Below are positions 1 through 6,360 of a stretch of 6,573 nucleotides of DNA, piece by piece. Both the position numbers and the translations under genes were made by a program. A model generated the notes under the pieces. That model did not search any database and was not told the DNA's origin. It saw only the letters and a program-made list of their open reading frames with translations. Source of the stretch: Verrucomicrobiota bacterium (GTDB lineage Bacteria > Verrucomicrobiota > Verrucomicrobiia > Chthoniobacterales > UBA10450); contig QHPM01000166.1 of assembly GCA_003219095.1 (NCBI GenBank), positions 1-6,573 of the forward strand, given 5' to 3'. Position 1 is the stretch's first letter. Each line of letters starts with the position of its first letter.

Positions 1-995
1 TTCTTCAGGTCAGTCACTGCCACGGCGGGTTGCAAGGCGGTTGGGCCCACCTTCGCACGAATTTGATCGATCCGTTTTTGGGCCTCCGCGCTCGCGGCTG
101 AGCCGGGCTGCTCCTGAATTACTTCGTTATAATAAATAACGGCCGCGCGATAGGCTTTGCCCTTGTCGTAAAATTTGGCAACCTTCATGGCATCTACAGT
201 CGATTTCTGATGGAGACGCTGAAGATTTTCGCGGGCTTGCGGCGCTTTCTCGCTCTTCGGGTAACGAAAGAGGAAATCTTCGAATCCGGTCCTGGCATTT
301 TGGGTCGCGGCCTGGTCGTTGGTCCCAAGACGCGCCGCTTCGTACCAAATATATCCGATTTGATATTGCGCATCGGCCGCAATCGGATCGTTCGGGAATT
401 TGTCGATCACCGCCTGATAAGCCTGAATCGCGGCATCATTCGCAGACTGTTTCTGCCGGGCCAGGCCGATATCAAACTGTGCCCGGGCAGTATATCTGCC
501 GAAGGGCGCAGTCCGCACAATCTCAGCGAAGATTTCAACTGCCCGATCCATTGAAGTCCCAACTGGAATTCCCAGCAGTTTTATCTTCTTTCCCGAAAGA
601 TACATTTCGCCAATACGAAACTGGGCTTCGATCGCTTCGTCGAAATGGGGGCTACTGGGATATCTCTCCACCAACCAGCGATAAGTGTTCGCCGATTTCA
701 TATAATCGCGCCCCTGCTCGAGCAATTGCGCCGCTCGGTAAGCGGCAGGTGCAGCCAGGGTATCCTTGGGATGCTTCCGCAAAAGTTGAGTATAAGCCTT
801 GATCGCGCGGCCGATATTCCCCTGTTTCTCCGCCTCTTGTGCCTTGTCGAAAAGCTGTTGCGCGTTTCCGCTGATTTCCTCTTCCCCGGGAGCAACGTAT
901 TTCACTTTTTCTCCCGGCCGGAAAATAATCGACGCCTGCCCACTAGCGGCGAGACAGAGGGCTCCAATTACAATAATAAACAGTCGTATTCGCAT
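1..995 (-). CDS. bamD: BamD-like TPR outer-membrane assembly protein, 3' end outside the window
   Basis: The frame is open from an ATG at 995 to the left edge, giving 331 codons with no stop, so the C-terminus is missing. Residues 1-22 (MRIRLFIIVIGALCLAASGQ then AS) form a Sec signal peptide: two arginines, a hydrophobic core and small residues near a cleavage site. Its only cysteine, Cys14, is not in a good lipobox, unlike the classical BamD lipoprotein. The rest is a chain of TPR-like helical pairs near residues 45-76, 82-113, 119-160, 170-201, 207-246 and 275-297, with recurring [YF]P[KNS] turns (RYPSS 111-115, KFPND 199-203, RYPKS 244-248). The block 238-297 with AKFYDKGKAYRAAVIYYNEV (273-292) resembles the C-terminal half of BamD/YfiO. 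BamD binds BamA and supports beta-barrel insertion from the periplasmic side of the outer membrane. E. coli BamD is about 245 residues, so this one is long; a generic periplasmic TPR or YbgF/CpoB-like protein is the alternative. No Shine-Dalgarno is seen; GGAGG (complement of 1016-1020) lies 20 nt upstream, too far. Confidence 0.82.
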   Translation of the reverse strand, partial: MRIRLFIIVIGALCLAASGQASIIFRPGEKVKYVAPGEEEISGNAQQLFDKAQEAEKQGNIGRAIKAYTQLLRKHPKDTLAAPAAYRAAQLLEQGRDYMKSANTYRWLVERYPSSPHFDEAIEAQFRIGEMYLSGKKIKLLGIPVGTSMDRAVEIFAEIVRTAPFGRYTARAQFDIGLARQKQSANDAAIQAYQAVIDKFPNDPIAADAQYQIGYIWYEAARLGTNDQAATQNARTGFEDFLFRYPKSEKAPQARENLQRLHQKSTVDAMKVAKFYDKGKAYRAAVIYYNEVIQEQPGSAASAEAQKRIDQIRAKVGPTALQPAVAVTDLK

Positions 996-1117
996 GGAAC
1001 GTGGGAGGGTATTTGCCTCCGTGACTCAGTCAAGCCAACCCGGCCAAAAATCAGACTCTGGATGGCCGGTTCTTAGACAACGTTGGTGCTTTTTTGTTCG
1101 CTCAAGTCTGAAGTAAC
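996..1117. other. Divergent intergenic region between bamD-like gene and DUF72 gene
   Basis: This 122-nt gap must hold the 5' signals of both divergent genes. The clearest structure is a perfect 6-bp inverted repeat, CCGGCC (1040-1045) and GGCCGG (1064-1069), around an 18-nt loop. It could be an operator-like site or chance. A second small inverted repeat, CAAGT (1103-1107) and ACTTG (1116-1120), overlaps the TTG start of the DUF72 gene. I find no convincing -35/-10 pair: TAGACA at 1074-1079 has no matching -10 at normal spacing. Confidence 0.4.
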
Positions 1118-2002
1118 TTGGGGACAGTGAACCTTAATGGGCAACAGAAAATCCGAATTGGGGCTTGTGCCTGGAGCTTCGAGGATTGGCGCCAGATTTT
1201 TTATCCGCGTGAGCTGCCGCAATCCCACTGGCTGGAATTTTACGGGCGTTACTTTCCCACAGTTGAGATTGATTCAACTTTCTACGCAGCCCCGGGGCTC
1301 GATTCGGTGCGCCGTTGGCTCGATCTCACTCCTTCGCATTTTCGTTTTTCATGCAAACTGCCGCGCGAGATCACGCACCAATGCAAACTGCGCGATTGTT
1401 CAGCAGAGTTGAGGGGGTTCCTTCGCGCGGTTGAACCGCTCGCGCCCAAGTTACACATCATCCTCGTCCAATTGCCGCCATCCTTTCTCCCAAAAGAGGG
1501 CAGAGTGCCGCTTCGGTCATTCGTCGAGCAATTACCCCGGGATTTTCGTTTTGCCATCGAATTTCGGCATCCCGGCTGGCATCGGCCCCAATTCATTCAT
1601 CTTTTGGAAAAACATCGCATCTGCTGGGTTTGGGCGGACACTTCGCCGCTGAACGAACGCAATCTTGCGCCGTTCGAGTTTCAGCCGCGTACGACCGACT
1701 TTTTGTATGTCCGGCTGCTCGGCGATTACACCACCAAATACGATCGGGATGGCAAGCAGCGGCACCGTTACGGAAAACTCCTTTGGAAACGCGAAGCGGC
1801 ATTGGAAAGCTGGGCCTTGAAGATCGAGCGACAACTTTCTGATGTTCGTGCCGTTTATGCTTATGTGAATAATCATTTCGAAGGGTTCGCGCTGGAGAGT
1901 GCGCACCGGCTGGCCGAGCGTCTGGGCTACGAATTGCCGTTGCCGTTCACCGAAGCGGCGAGTTCAGCGGAAGATCGCAAGCAACTCGATCTGCAATTGT
2001 AG
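1118..2002 (+). CDS. DUF72 (YecE-type) TIM-barrel-like protein
   Basis: Complete 294-residue protein of the DUF72 family, which has a TIM-barrel-like fold and no firmly established biochemical role. Family signatures are clear and in order: IRIGACAWSFEDW (12-24), a [YF]YP turn followed by a tryptophan (FYP 28-30, W38), FPTVEIDSTFYAAP (46-59), FRFSCKLPREITH (75-87), ILVQLPPSF (115-123), FAIEFRHPGW (145-154), WVWAD (170-174), YVRLLGD (197-203) and the C-terminal YVNNHFEGFALESA (249-262). The length is normal for the family. There is no signal peptide, so it is probably cytoplasmic. The start is uncertain: TTG at 1118 and GTG at 1127 are the only in-frame candidates before the conserved IGACAWSF block. 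GAAG (1110-1113) sits 4 nt before the TTG, and GGGGA (1120-1124) only 2 nt before the GTG; neither is an ideal ribosome-binding site. It converges on serS with only 47 nt between stops and diverges from the bamD-like gene, so it is probably monocistronic. Confidence 0.95.
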   Translation: MGTVNLNGQQKIRIGACAWSFEDWRQIFYPRELPQSHWLEFYGRYFPTVEIDSTFYAAPGLDSVRRWLDLTPSHFRFSCKLPREITHQCKLRDCSAELRGFLRAVEPLAPKLHIILVQLPPSFLPKEGRVPLRSFVEQLPRDFRFAIEFRHPGWHRPQFIHLLEKHRICWVWADTSPLNERNLAPFEFQPRTTDFLYVRLLGDYTTKYDRDGKQRHRYGKLLWKREAALESWALKIERQLSDVRAVYAYVNNHFEGFALESAHRLAERLGYELPLPFTEAASSAEDRKQLDLQL

Positions 2003-2008
2003 ACGTTG

Positions 2009-2048
2009 TGTAGATTTTGTTTTTGCGGCCGACACGGCCGCCTCTACA
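2009..2048. repeat. Imperfect palindrome between convergent stop codons (REP-like)
   Basis: The 47-nt space between the DUF72 and serS stops is nearly filled by a nested inverted repeat. The outer arms are TGTAGA (2009-2014) and TCTACA (2043-2048). The inner arms are GCGGCCG (2025-2031) and CGGCCGC (2035-2041), perfect 7-bp and GC-only, around an ACA loop. The arms are joined asymmetrically by a T-rich 10-nt stretch on the left and one base on the right. As RNA, either strand would fold into a strong hairpin, so it may end or protect both convergent transcripts. No U-run follows the stem on either strand, so it is not a textbook intrinsic terminator. The form suggests a dispersed REP-like intergenic palindrome; whether it recurs in the genome cannot be seen here. 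Confidence 0.7.
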
Positions 2049-2049
2049 G

Positions 2050-3318
2050 CTAAGGAATCTGACCAGCGCCAAAATAGGGCAGCAATTTTTCCGGGAGCCG
2101 TACCGAGCCGTCTTGTTGCTGACCAGTTTCGATCAGCGCGGCAAACAATCGCGGCAAGGCCAAGCCTGAACCATTCAGGGTATGACAAAAACGGTTTTTG
2201 CCTTCCGCGTCCTTGAATCGGAGATTCATCCGTCGCGCCTGAAAATCCGCGAAGTTCGAGCAACTCGAAACTTCCAGATAGGCGTTTTGTCCGGGCGACC
2301 AAACCTCGATGTCGTAGGTCTTGGTCGCACCAAAGCCGAGATCACCGGCGCAAAGTTCAACCACGCGATAATGCAACCCGAGCAACTGCAAAATTTTCTC
2401 GGCATCGGCCGTCAGGCTCTCATGCTCCTCGAAGGAACTCTCTGGGGTGGTAATTTTAACCAATTCCACCTTGTCGAATTGATGGACGCGAATGATCCCG
2501 CGCGTTTCACGGCCGGCTGAACCCGCCTCCCGCCGAAAACAAGGCGTATAAGCGACATATTTTTTCGGCAGTTCATCCACGCTCAAAATTTCTTCGCGAT
2601 GAAAATTTGTTACCGGCACTTCCGCGGTTGGCGCGAGAAAAAGCTGATTATTTTCGAGCCCATACATGTCGGCTTCAAATTTTGGGAGCTGCGATGTTCC
2701 GACCATGCAGTCGCGCCGCACTAAAAAAGGCGGGCTCATTTCTTCGTAACCATGTTCGCGCGTGTGCAGGTCGAGCATGAACTGGATCAAAGTTCGTTCC
2801 AACCGCGCGCCGGCGCCGGTAAAACAAATGAAACCGCTTCCGCTCAACTTCGACGCGCGTTCGAGATCAAGGAGTTTGAGATCCGTTCCAATGGTGACGT
2901 GATCCAACGTACGGTCGAGTTTCGGTTTCGTTCCCCACGAACGCACAACCGGATTGGCGCTGGCATCCTTCCCGCACGGCACCTTGAGATGCGGCAGATT
3001 GGGAATCTCCAGAAGCATTTCTTTCTGTTGCGTGTCTACTCGATTTACGTCTTCGTTTAAACGCGCGATCTCGTCCCCGACTTTGCGAACGCGGTTCTCC
3101 AACTGGGAAGAATCCTGCCCACGGCTCCGCATTCCGCCAATCTCCTTGCTCAGTTTCTTGCGCTCGGCGTTCAGCGCCTGCAACGCCGTCTCTGCCTTGC
3201 GCCGTTCCGCATCAACGCGCAGCAATTCATCGATCTTCGCTTCGTCACCACCACCACGAAGGGCCAGTCGGCTCTTCACAAAATCTGGTTGTTCGCGAAC
3301 GATTCGAATATCGAGCAC
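2050..3318 (-). CDS. serS: Seryl-tRNA synthetase
   Basis: Cytoplasmic class II synthetase that activates serine with ATP and charges tRNA-Ser (and tRNA-Sec where present). Counting from the GTG at 3318, the protein has 422 residues, typical for bacterial SerRS. The N-terminus, (V/M)LDIRIVREQPDFVKSRLA, is the family's usual beginning. Residues about 28-100 are the charged helical coiled-coil arm that grips the tRNA long variable arm. Motif 1 lies around 174-202 (ends in PPFLVRRD). TAEVPVTN (231-238) is the serine-binding TxE loop. Motif 2 is FRREAGSAGRETRG (261-274) followed by HQFDKVELV (279-287). CAGDLGFGATKTYDIEVW (323-340) and YLEVSSCSNFADFQARR (347-363) are canonical. Motif 3 contains NGSGLALPR (382-390), with QQDGSVRLPEKLLPYFG (401-417) after it. 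All key residues appear intact. The same frame continues upstream to an ATG at 3396, but those 26 codons translate dispersed repeat sequence and match no SerRS, so GTG at 3316-3318 is the likely start. No Shine-Dalgarno precedes it. Confidence 0.98.
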   Translation of the reverse strand: MLDIRIVREQPDFVKSRLALRGGGDEAKIDELLRVDAERRKAETALQALNAERKKLSKEIGGMRSRGQDSSQLENRVRKVGDEIARLNEDVNRVDTQQKEMLLEIPNLPHLKVPCGKDASANPVVRSWGTKPKLDRTLDHVTIGTDLKLLDLERASKLSGSGFICFTGAGARLERTLIQFMLDLHTREHGYEEMSPPFLVRRDCMVGTSQLPKFEADMYGLENNQLFLAPTAEVPVTNFHREEILSVDELPKKYVAYTPCFRREAGSAGRETRGIIRVHQFDKVELVKITTPESSFEEHESLTADAEKILQLLGLHYRVVELCAGDLGFGATKTYDIEVWSPGQNAYLEVSSCSNFADFQARRMNLRFKDAEGKNRFCHTLNGSGLALPRLFAALIETGQQQDGSVRLPEKLLPYFGAGQIP

Positions 3319-3323
3319 GGTGC

Positions 3324-3352
3324 AGTATGAAATGACGAAACCCGGATGTCGA
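3324..3352 (-). promoter_or_regulatory. Candidate sigma70-type promoter for serS
   Basis: On the minus strand, TCGACA (complement of 3347-3352; 5 of 6 match to TTGACA) is separated by exactly 17 nt from CATACT (complement of 3324-3329; 4 of 6 match to TATAAT). Initiation about 7 nt after the -10 box would fall at or within a base or two of the serS GTG at 3318. This fits the absence of a ribosome-binding site and would give a leaderless mRNA. The -35 box and spacer lie inside the AATGACGAA-type repeat. Matches this good can arise by chance, so this is a candidate only. Confidence 0.4.
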
Positions 3353-3418
3353 ATGACGAAGGAATGACCAAATCCGAATGGCAAAACGCGATTCACCGAC
3401 TCATTCGGGCTTCATCAT
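3331..3418. repeat. AATGACGAA-type repeat cluster with an inverted copy
   Basis: Three direct copies of AATGAC[G/C]AA occur at 3331-3339, 3352-3360 and 3363-3371. The first and third extend to 18-nt units (AATGACGAAACCCGGATG at 3331-3348; AATGACCAAATCCGAATG at 3363-3380) that match at 15 of 18 positions. A related copy lies inverted at 3402-3418 (CATTCGGGCTTCATCAT), matching the reverse complement of 3332-3348 at 14 of 17. The tract is therefore both tandem-like and palindromic, about 87 nt long, directly upstream of serS. From general familiarity, similar short repeats are scattered in intergenic regions of Verrucomicrobiota genomes. No protein is encoded in the tract. Confidence 0.65.
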
Positions 3419-3434
3419 GAACTCGAGAAGGCGT

Positions 3435-3517
3435 GTCATCCCGTGCGAAGTCAACGGGTGCCGCGGAAGTCGCCGCAAAGCATCGCAAGGGGATCCCTCG
3501 ACTTCGGTCGGGATGAC
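3435..3517. repeat. 83-nt MITE-like element with inverted ends
   Basis: GTCATCCCGTGCGAAGTC (3435-3452) and GACTTCGGTCGGGATGAC (3500-3517) are inverted copies that match at 16 of 18 positions; the two mismatches are adjacent. The 47 nt between them encode nothing recognisable. The right arm contains a CGAC-TTCG-GTCG mini-hairpin with a UUCG-type tetraloop. Inverted ends, small size, no coding content and an intergenic position are typical of miniature dispersed elements. I see no clear target-site duplication. It ends only 5 nt before the first possible start codon of the downstream DUF4126 gene, so it probably forms most of that gene's 5' leader or promoter region. Confidence 0.65.
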
Positions 3518-3522
3518 CGGTA

Positions 3523-4596
3523 ATGGTGGGAATGGATCGGTTAAATCTCCTCAGTGTCGCGCTCGGACTTGCCTGTCTAGCGGGACTAAATCTTTATCTG
3601 ACCGTTTTCGCCACCGGCCTTGCCATTCATTTCCACTGGATTGTTCTCGCGCCTCAATATCAATCGCTCGCTATCCTGGGCCAGCCAATCGTCATCACCA
3701 TTTCCGGTGTTCTTTTTTTACTTGAGTTTTTCGCGGATAAAATTCCCTGGATTGATTCCGTCTGGGACGCGGTCCATACCATCATTCGTCCAATCGGGGG
3801 TGCGCTTCTCGCCATCCAGGTGCTCGGACATTCCAGCCCGATGCTGGATGTTATCATTGTGCTGCTCGCCGGCACCACTGCGCTCGCGACGCACACCGCC
3901 AAGGCTGCGACCCGCCTCCTTTCAAACACATCGCCGGAACCCTTTTCCAATATCGCGCTCAGTGTCGGCGAGGATGCAGTAGTCATCGGCGGACTCGCGC
4001 TGTTGCACTATCATCCAATCATCGCGGTCTCGATTTTTTTAATCGCGCTCGCTGCTTTCTTTTATTTTGCGCCAAAAATTTTGCGCGCGACCAAAGTAAA
4101 ACTCTGGTTGGTTTGGCGAAAGCTAAACGAGCCAGCTTTTTTCCATCGCGAAGCGACATTGCCGTTAAACCTGCCGGTAAAACTGGCACCTGTTTTTAGT
4201 AAGCAAAATTTGCTCGGCGAAACCATCGCCTGGGCTGTTCCATGCGTAAGCGGTCGGGGCCGCCGCATCGCGCCCAACCTTTTTGGAGCGCTCGTCGCCA
4301 CCAATGAGGAACCGCGCAAGTTAATTTTCGTTGGGCGAAAAGGATCCAAACCGGTCACACAAACGATCGAGCTCGATGGTATGACCATCACGCGCGAGCC
4401 GAAGTTTCTCTCCGAAAATCTTGTCATCTTTCAGGCGGAGGCGCGCGGCCAGAAATATTCTTTCGTCTTCCCGCGTTCGCGCGCGGCGGAGGTAGAGAGG
4501 ATAGGCGATTATTTGCGCCAAAATCTTACTCGCAGCTCGCCTGCGGCAGCGGAAGCGCATCTCCACCGAACCGCAATCTCCTCTAGCGCGCCATAG
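3523..4596 (+). CDS. DUF4126 membrane protein with C-terminal PH-like extension
   Basis: This 357-residue protein has two parts. Residues 1 to about 185 are a DUF4126 membrane domain of unknown function: hydrophobic segments near 9-35, 50-70, 87-102, 107-122, 150-162 and 165-183, with family motifs FLLEFFADKIPWIDSVWDAV (65-84), RPIGGALLA (89-97), THTAKAATR (123-131) and SVGEDAVVI (147-155). The acidic D72, D78, D82, E150 and D151 in or beside membrane segments stand out. A basic linker (185-200) is positioned to face the cytoplasm. Residues about 227-335 are soluble and look like alternating beta-strands ending in an amphipathic helix (RAAEVERIGDYLRQNL, 320-335), beginning with ETIAWAVPCVSGRGRR (233-248). 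This resembles a bacterial PH-like domain, which is inference. The tail 336-357 is low complexity. ATG 3523, GTG 3526 and ATG 3532 are all possible starts and none has a well-spaced Shine-Dalgarno; MDRLNLL from 3532 is the most natural N-terminus. It diverges from serS and lies 71 nt before the DUF2851 gene on the same strand. Confidence 0.93.
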   Translation: MVGMDRLNLLSVALGLACLAGLNLYLTVFATGLAIHFHWIVLAPQYQSLAILGQPIVITISGVLFLLEFFADKIPWIDSVWDAVHTIIRPIGGALLAIQVLGHSSPMLDVIIVLLAGTTALATHTAKAATRLLSNTSPEPFSNIALSVGEDAVVIGGLALLHYHPIIAVSIFLIALAAFFYFAPKILRATKVKLWLVWRKLNEPAFFHREATLPLNLPVKLAPVFSKQNLLGETIAWAVPCVSGRGRRIAPNLFGALVATNEEPRKLIFVGRKGSKPVTQTIELDGMTITREPKFLSENLVIFQAEARGQKYSFVFPRSRAAEVERIGDYLRQNLTRSSPAAAEAHLHRTAISSSAP

Positions 4597-4667
4597 GCGG
4601 CGAGATCCGCGCCTTCGGCGATTTGGCAGTCGCGGTTCCTTGACGATTACGCTAAAAAATTTCAGGA

Positions 4668-6035
4668 ATGCATTCGCTCAATCGCTACGCAGAGATACGC
4701 GGAGAAATCGCTCGTGTGCGCGACCGACCATTGATCGCGCTACCCAAGATTCCAAACGAGCTCGAACTACAGGCGCGCTGGTTCGCCGGTGAATTTGGCC
4801 GAAAATTCCAAACCCTCGCTGGAGAATCGGTCGAAATCGTCCAGTTCGGTTTTTGGAATCGCGAGGCCGGTCCCGATTTTCAGGATGCCGCCATCCGACT
4901 CGCCGGCGGCCCAACCTTGCGCGGCCCGATCGAAATCGATTTGCTCGATCGTAATTGGGAGTTGCATGGCCATGCCACTAATCCTGCGTTCGACGACGCT
5001 ATTCTGCACGTTTTTCTAGAACGAAGTGGCGTCGAGTTTTTTGCCCGGACCAGCAGCCATCGGAACGTGCCTCAAATTCAACTCGATCTCGCGGCGCTCC
5101 GAGATGCCATCACCGGGATGGTCCCGCTTGCTCATGCCGGTCGTTGTGTTGCGCCGTTAAGGAATCTGGACGCCGAGCGCGTCACGAGTGTTCTGGAGGC
5201 GGCGGCGAAGTTTCGGTTGCGACAAAAAGCTAATCGACTCCGGCAGCGCATTGAAGTGCACGGACACGATGAGGCATTATTCCAGGCAATCGCCGAGGCG
5301 CTCGGTTACAAACAAAACCGCCTGCCCTTTACATTGCTGGCCCAGCGTTTGCCGCTCGCTTTTTTGCGAAAGCGACAGGAGGACGCCGAAGCGCTGCTCT
5401 TTGGCGTCGCCGGATTTCTCGACGCACCCGACTTGGACGCGCAACGAAAATCCACCCGCAGCTATCTGCGTACGTTGTGGGACCGCTGGTGGAGATATCG
5501 CGAACAATTGTCGCGGCTAGTTCTCCCCTCGAAGCTCTGGAAAACGAGCGGAGCGCGCCCGCTCAATCATCCGCATCGCCGGCTCGGTGCTTTGGCGACA
5601 GTGGTAGCGCAGTGGAAACTATTTTCAACGCTCGCCCGTGCGAGCGAAGCCGCGCCGTTGGTATCATTTCTCACCGATTTGCAGCACGACTTTTGGAGTC
5701 GTCATTATACCCTCGCGGCTGCAAGCGCCTCTTCTTCACTCGCGCTCATTGGCAATTCCCGCGCTGCGGAGATTCTCGCCAATGTAGTTTATCCCCTGGC
5801 GGTCAATGACGATCGCGAAATCTGGAATGATTACAAAAAATTGCGCGCCCAACTCTCCAACCAAGCAGCGCGCATTGCGGCCGCGCGACTATTTGCCGGT
5901 GACCCACGGCAGCGCGGCTTCGTGCGCTCACTGGTCGGCCAACAGGGATTGCTCCAAATCTACGAAGATTTTTGCCTGCGCGATGCCTCCGATTGCGCCA
6001 CCTGCCCCTTGCCTGAGCAGTTGCGCCGTTGGTAA
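4668..6035 (+). CDS. DUF2851 family protein
   Basis: Complete 455-residue protein with the hallmarks of the DUF2851 family, which is found in Bacteroidota and Verrucomicrobiota among others and has no known function. N-terminal signatures: NELELQARWFAGEFGRKF (30-47), VEIVQFGFWNREAGPDFQDA (55-74), RGPIEIDLLDRNWELHGHAT (85-104), and FDDAILHVF (108-116). The invariant-looking N64, E66, G68, P69, D70, F71, E89, D91, W97, H100 and H102 suggest a metal-binding or nuclease-like active site, but no activity is established. The middle is helical and arginine-rich. The C-terminus has C436, C443 and C446 (CLRDASDCATC), a compact cysteine cluster that could bind metal. There is no signal peptide or membrane segment, so it is probably cytoplasmic. 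The ATG at 4668 directly abuts AGGA (4664-4667), too close for normal pairing. A GTG at 4716 with GGAGA (4701-4705) 10 nt before it is an alternative start that keeps all conserved motifs. The 71-nt gap after the DUF4126 gene, without a strong terminator, allows co-transcription. Confidence 0.94.
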   Translation: MHSLNRYAEIRGEIARVRDRPLIALPKIPNELELQARWFAGEFGRKFQTLAGESVEIVQFGFWNREAGPDFQDAAIRLAGGPTLRGPIEIDLLDRNWELHGHATNPAFDDAILHVFLERSGVEFFARTSSHRNVPQIQLDLAALRDAITGMVPLAHAGRCVAPLRNLDAERVTSVLEAAAKFRLRQKANRLRQRIEVHGHDEALFQAIAEALGYKQNRLPFTLLAQRLPLAFLRKRQEDAEALLFGVAGFLDAPDLDAQRKSTRSYLRTLWDRWWRYREQLSRLVLPSKLWKTSGARPLNHPHRRLGALATVVAQWKLFSTLARASEAAPLVSFLTDLQHDFWSRHYTLAAASASSSLALIGNSRAAEILANVVYPLAVNDDREIWNDYKKLRAQLSNQAARIAAARLFAGDPRQRGFVRSLVGQQGLLQIYEDFCLRDASDCATCPLPEQLRRW

Positions 6036-6157
6036 TCTTGCTGCCTTTACCGTGGTCTCGGGCTAAACTGACCATTCCCATGCACAGACTAATCACGCGC
6101 TCCGAAGCATTCACTTTAATCGGGATGATGGTGGTATCCTGATCGGAAATAACCTAA

Positions 6158-6179
6158 ATCCGCGACGGATCGTCTTTTT
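6158..6179 (+). terminator. Weak terminator-like hairpin downstream of DUF2851 gene
   Basis: ATCCG (6158-6162) and CGGAT (6166-6170) pair perfectly around a CGA loop, and five T residues follow at 6175-6179 after a 4-nt gap. The position, about 120 nt past the DUF2851 stop, and the plus-strand orientation fit an intrinsic terminator. The 5-bp stem is short and the T-run is offset, so it would be weak. Confidence 0.25.
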
Positions 6180-6330
6180 CTCCCCGGCCAATGCTCGAAC
6201 AGATGGCACGCCGTGCGGAGGAATCGGCCCAAGCAATCGTCGGATGTCGATCCTTAGGACGCTCAAATATCAAAATCTGCATCGATGGGAACGTCGCGAA
6301 CCCATACTCGGATATTATGGCGGAAGCCCC

Positions 6331-6360
6331 ATCCCGGCCGGCGGGATAGTTTGATGTTTT
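6331..6360 (+). terminator. Second terminator-like hairpin in the gene-free stretch
   Basis: ATCCCG (6331-6336) and CGGGAT (6342-6347) form a perfect 6-bp, GC-rich stem around a GCCGG loop, followed by the T-rich AGTTTGATGTTTT. It could stop plus-strand transcription before the tRNA gene. The T-tract is interrupted, so it is only terminator-like. Confidence 0.25.

Noticed and set aside
210..1116. Plus-strand frames of 105-143 codons opposite the bamD-like gene
   Set aside because: They are antisense shadows. The minus strand encodes a coherent signal peptide and TPR protein over the same bases.
2025..2041. Intrinsic terminator for DUF72 or serS
   Set aside because: The stem is excellent, but no U-run follows on either strand. 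The T-rich side precedes the stem on the plus strand and becomes A-rich after it on the minus strand.
2182..3367. Plus-strand frames opposite serS
   Set aside because: They are shadows of a clear, full-length seryl-tRNA synthetase.
3319..3396. 26-codon upstream extension of serS to an ATG at 3396
   Set aside because: The extra residues are a translation of the AATGACGAA repeats, and SerRS proteins begin at the conserved LDIR block encoded right after GTG 3318.
3331..3517. CRISPR array or phage attachment site
   Set aside because: The repeats are short, diverged, partly inverted and unevenly spaced, there are no cas genes, and no integrase is nearby.
6191..6349. 52-codon plus-strand frame beginning MLEQMARRAEESAQ
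   Set aside because: The composition is plausible, but it is very short, has no Shine-Dalgarno, no known family, and overlaps an antisense open frame.
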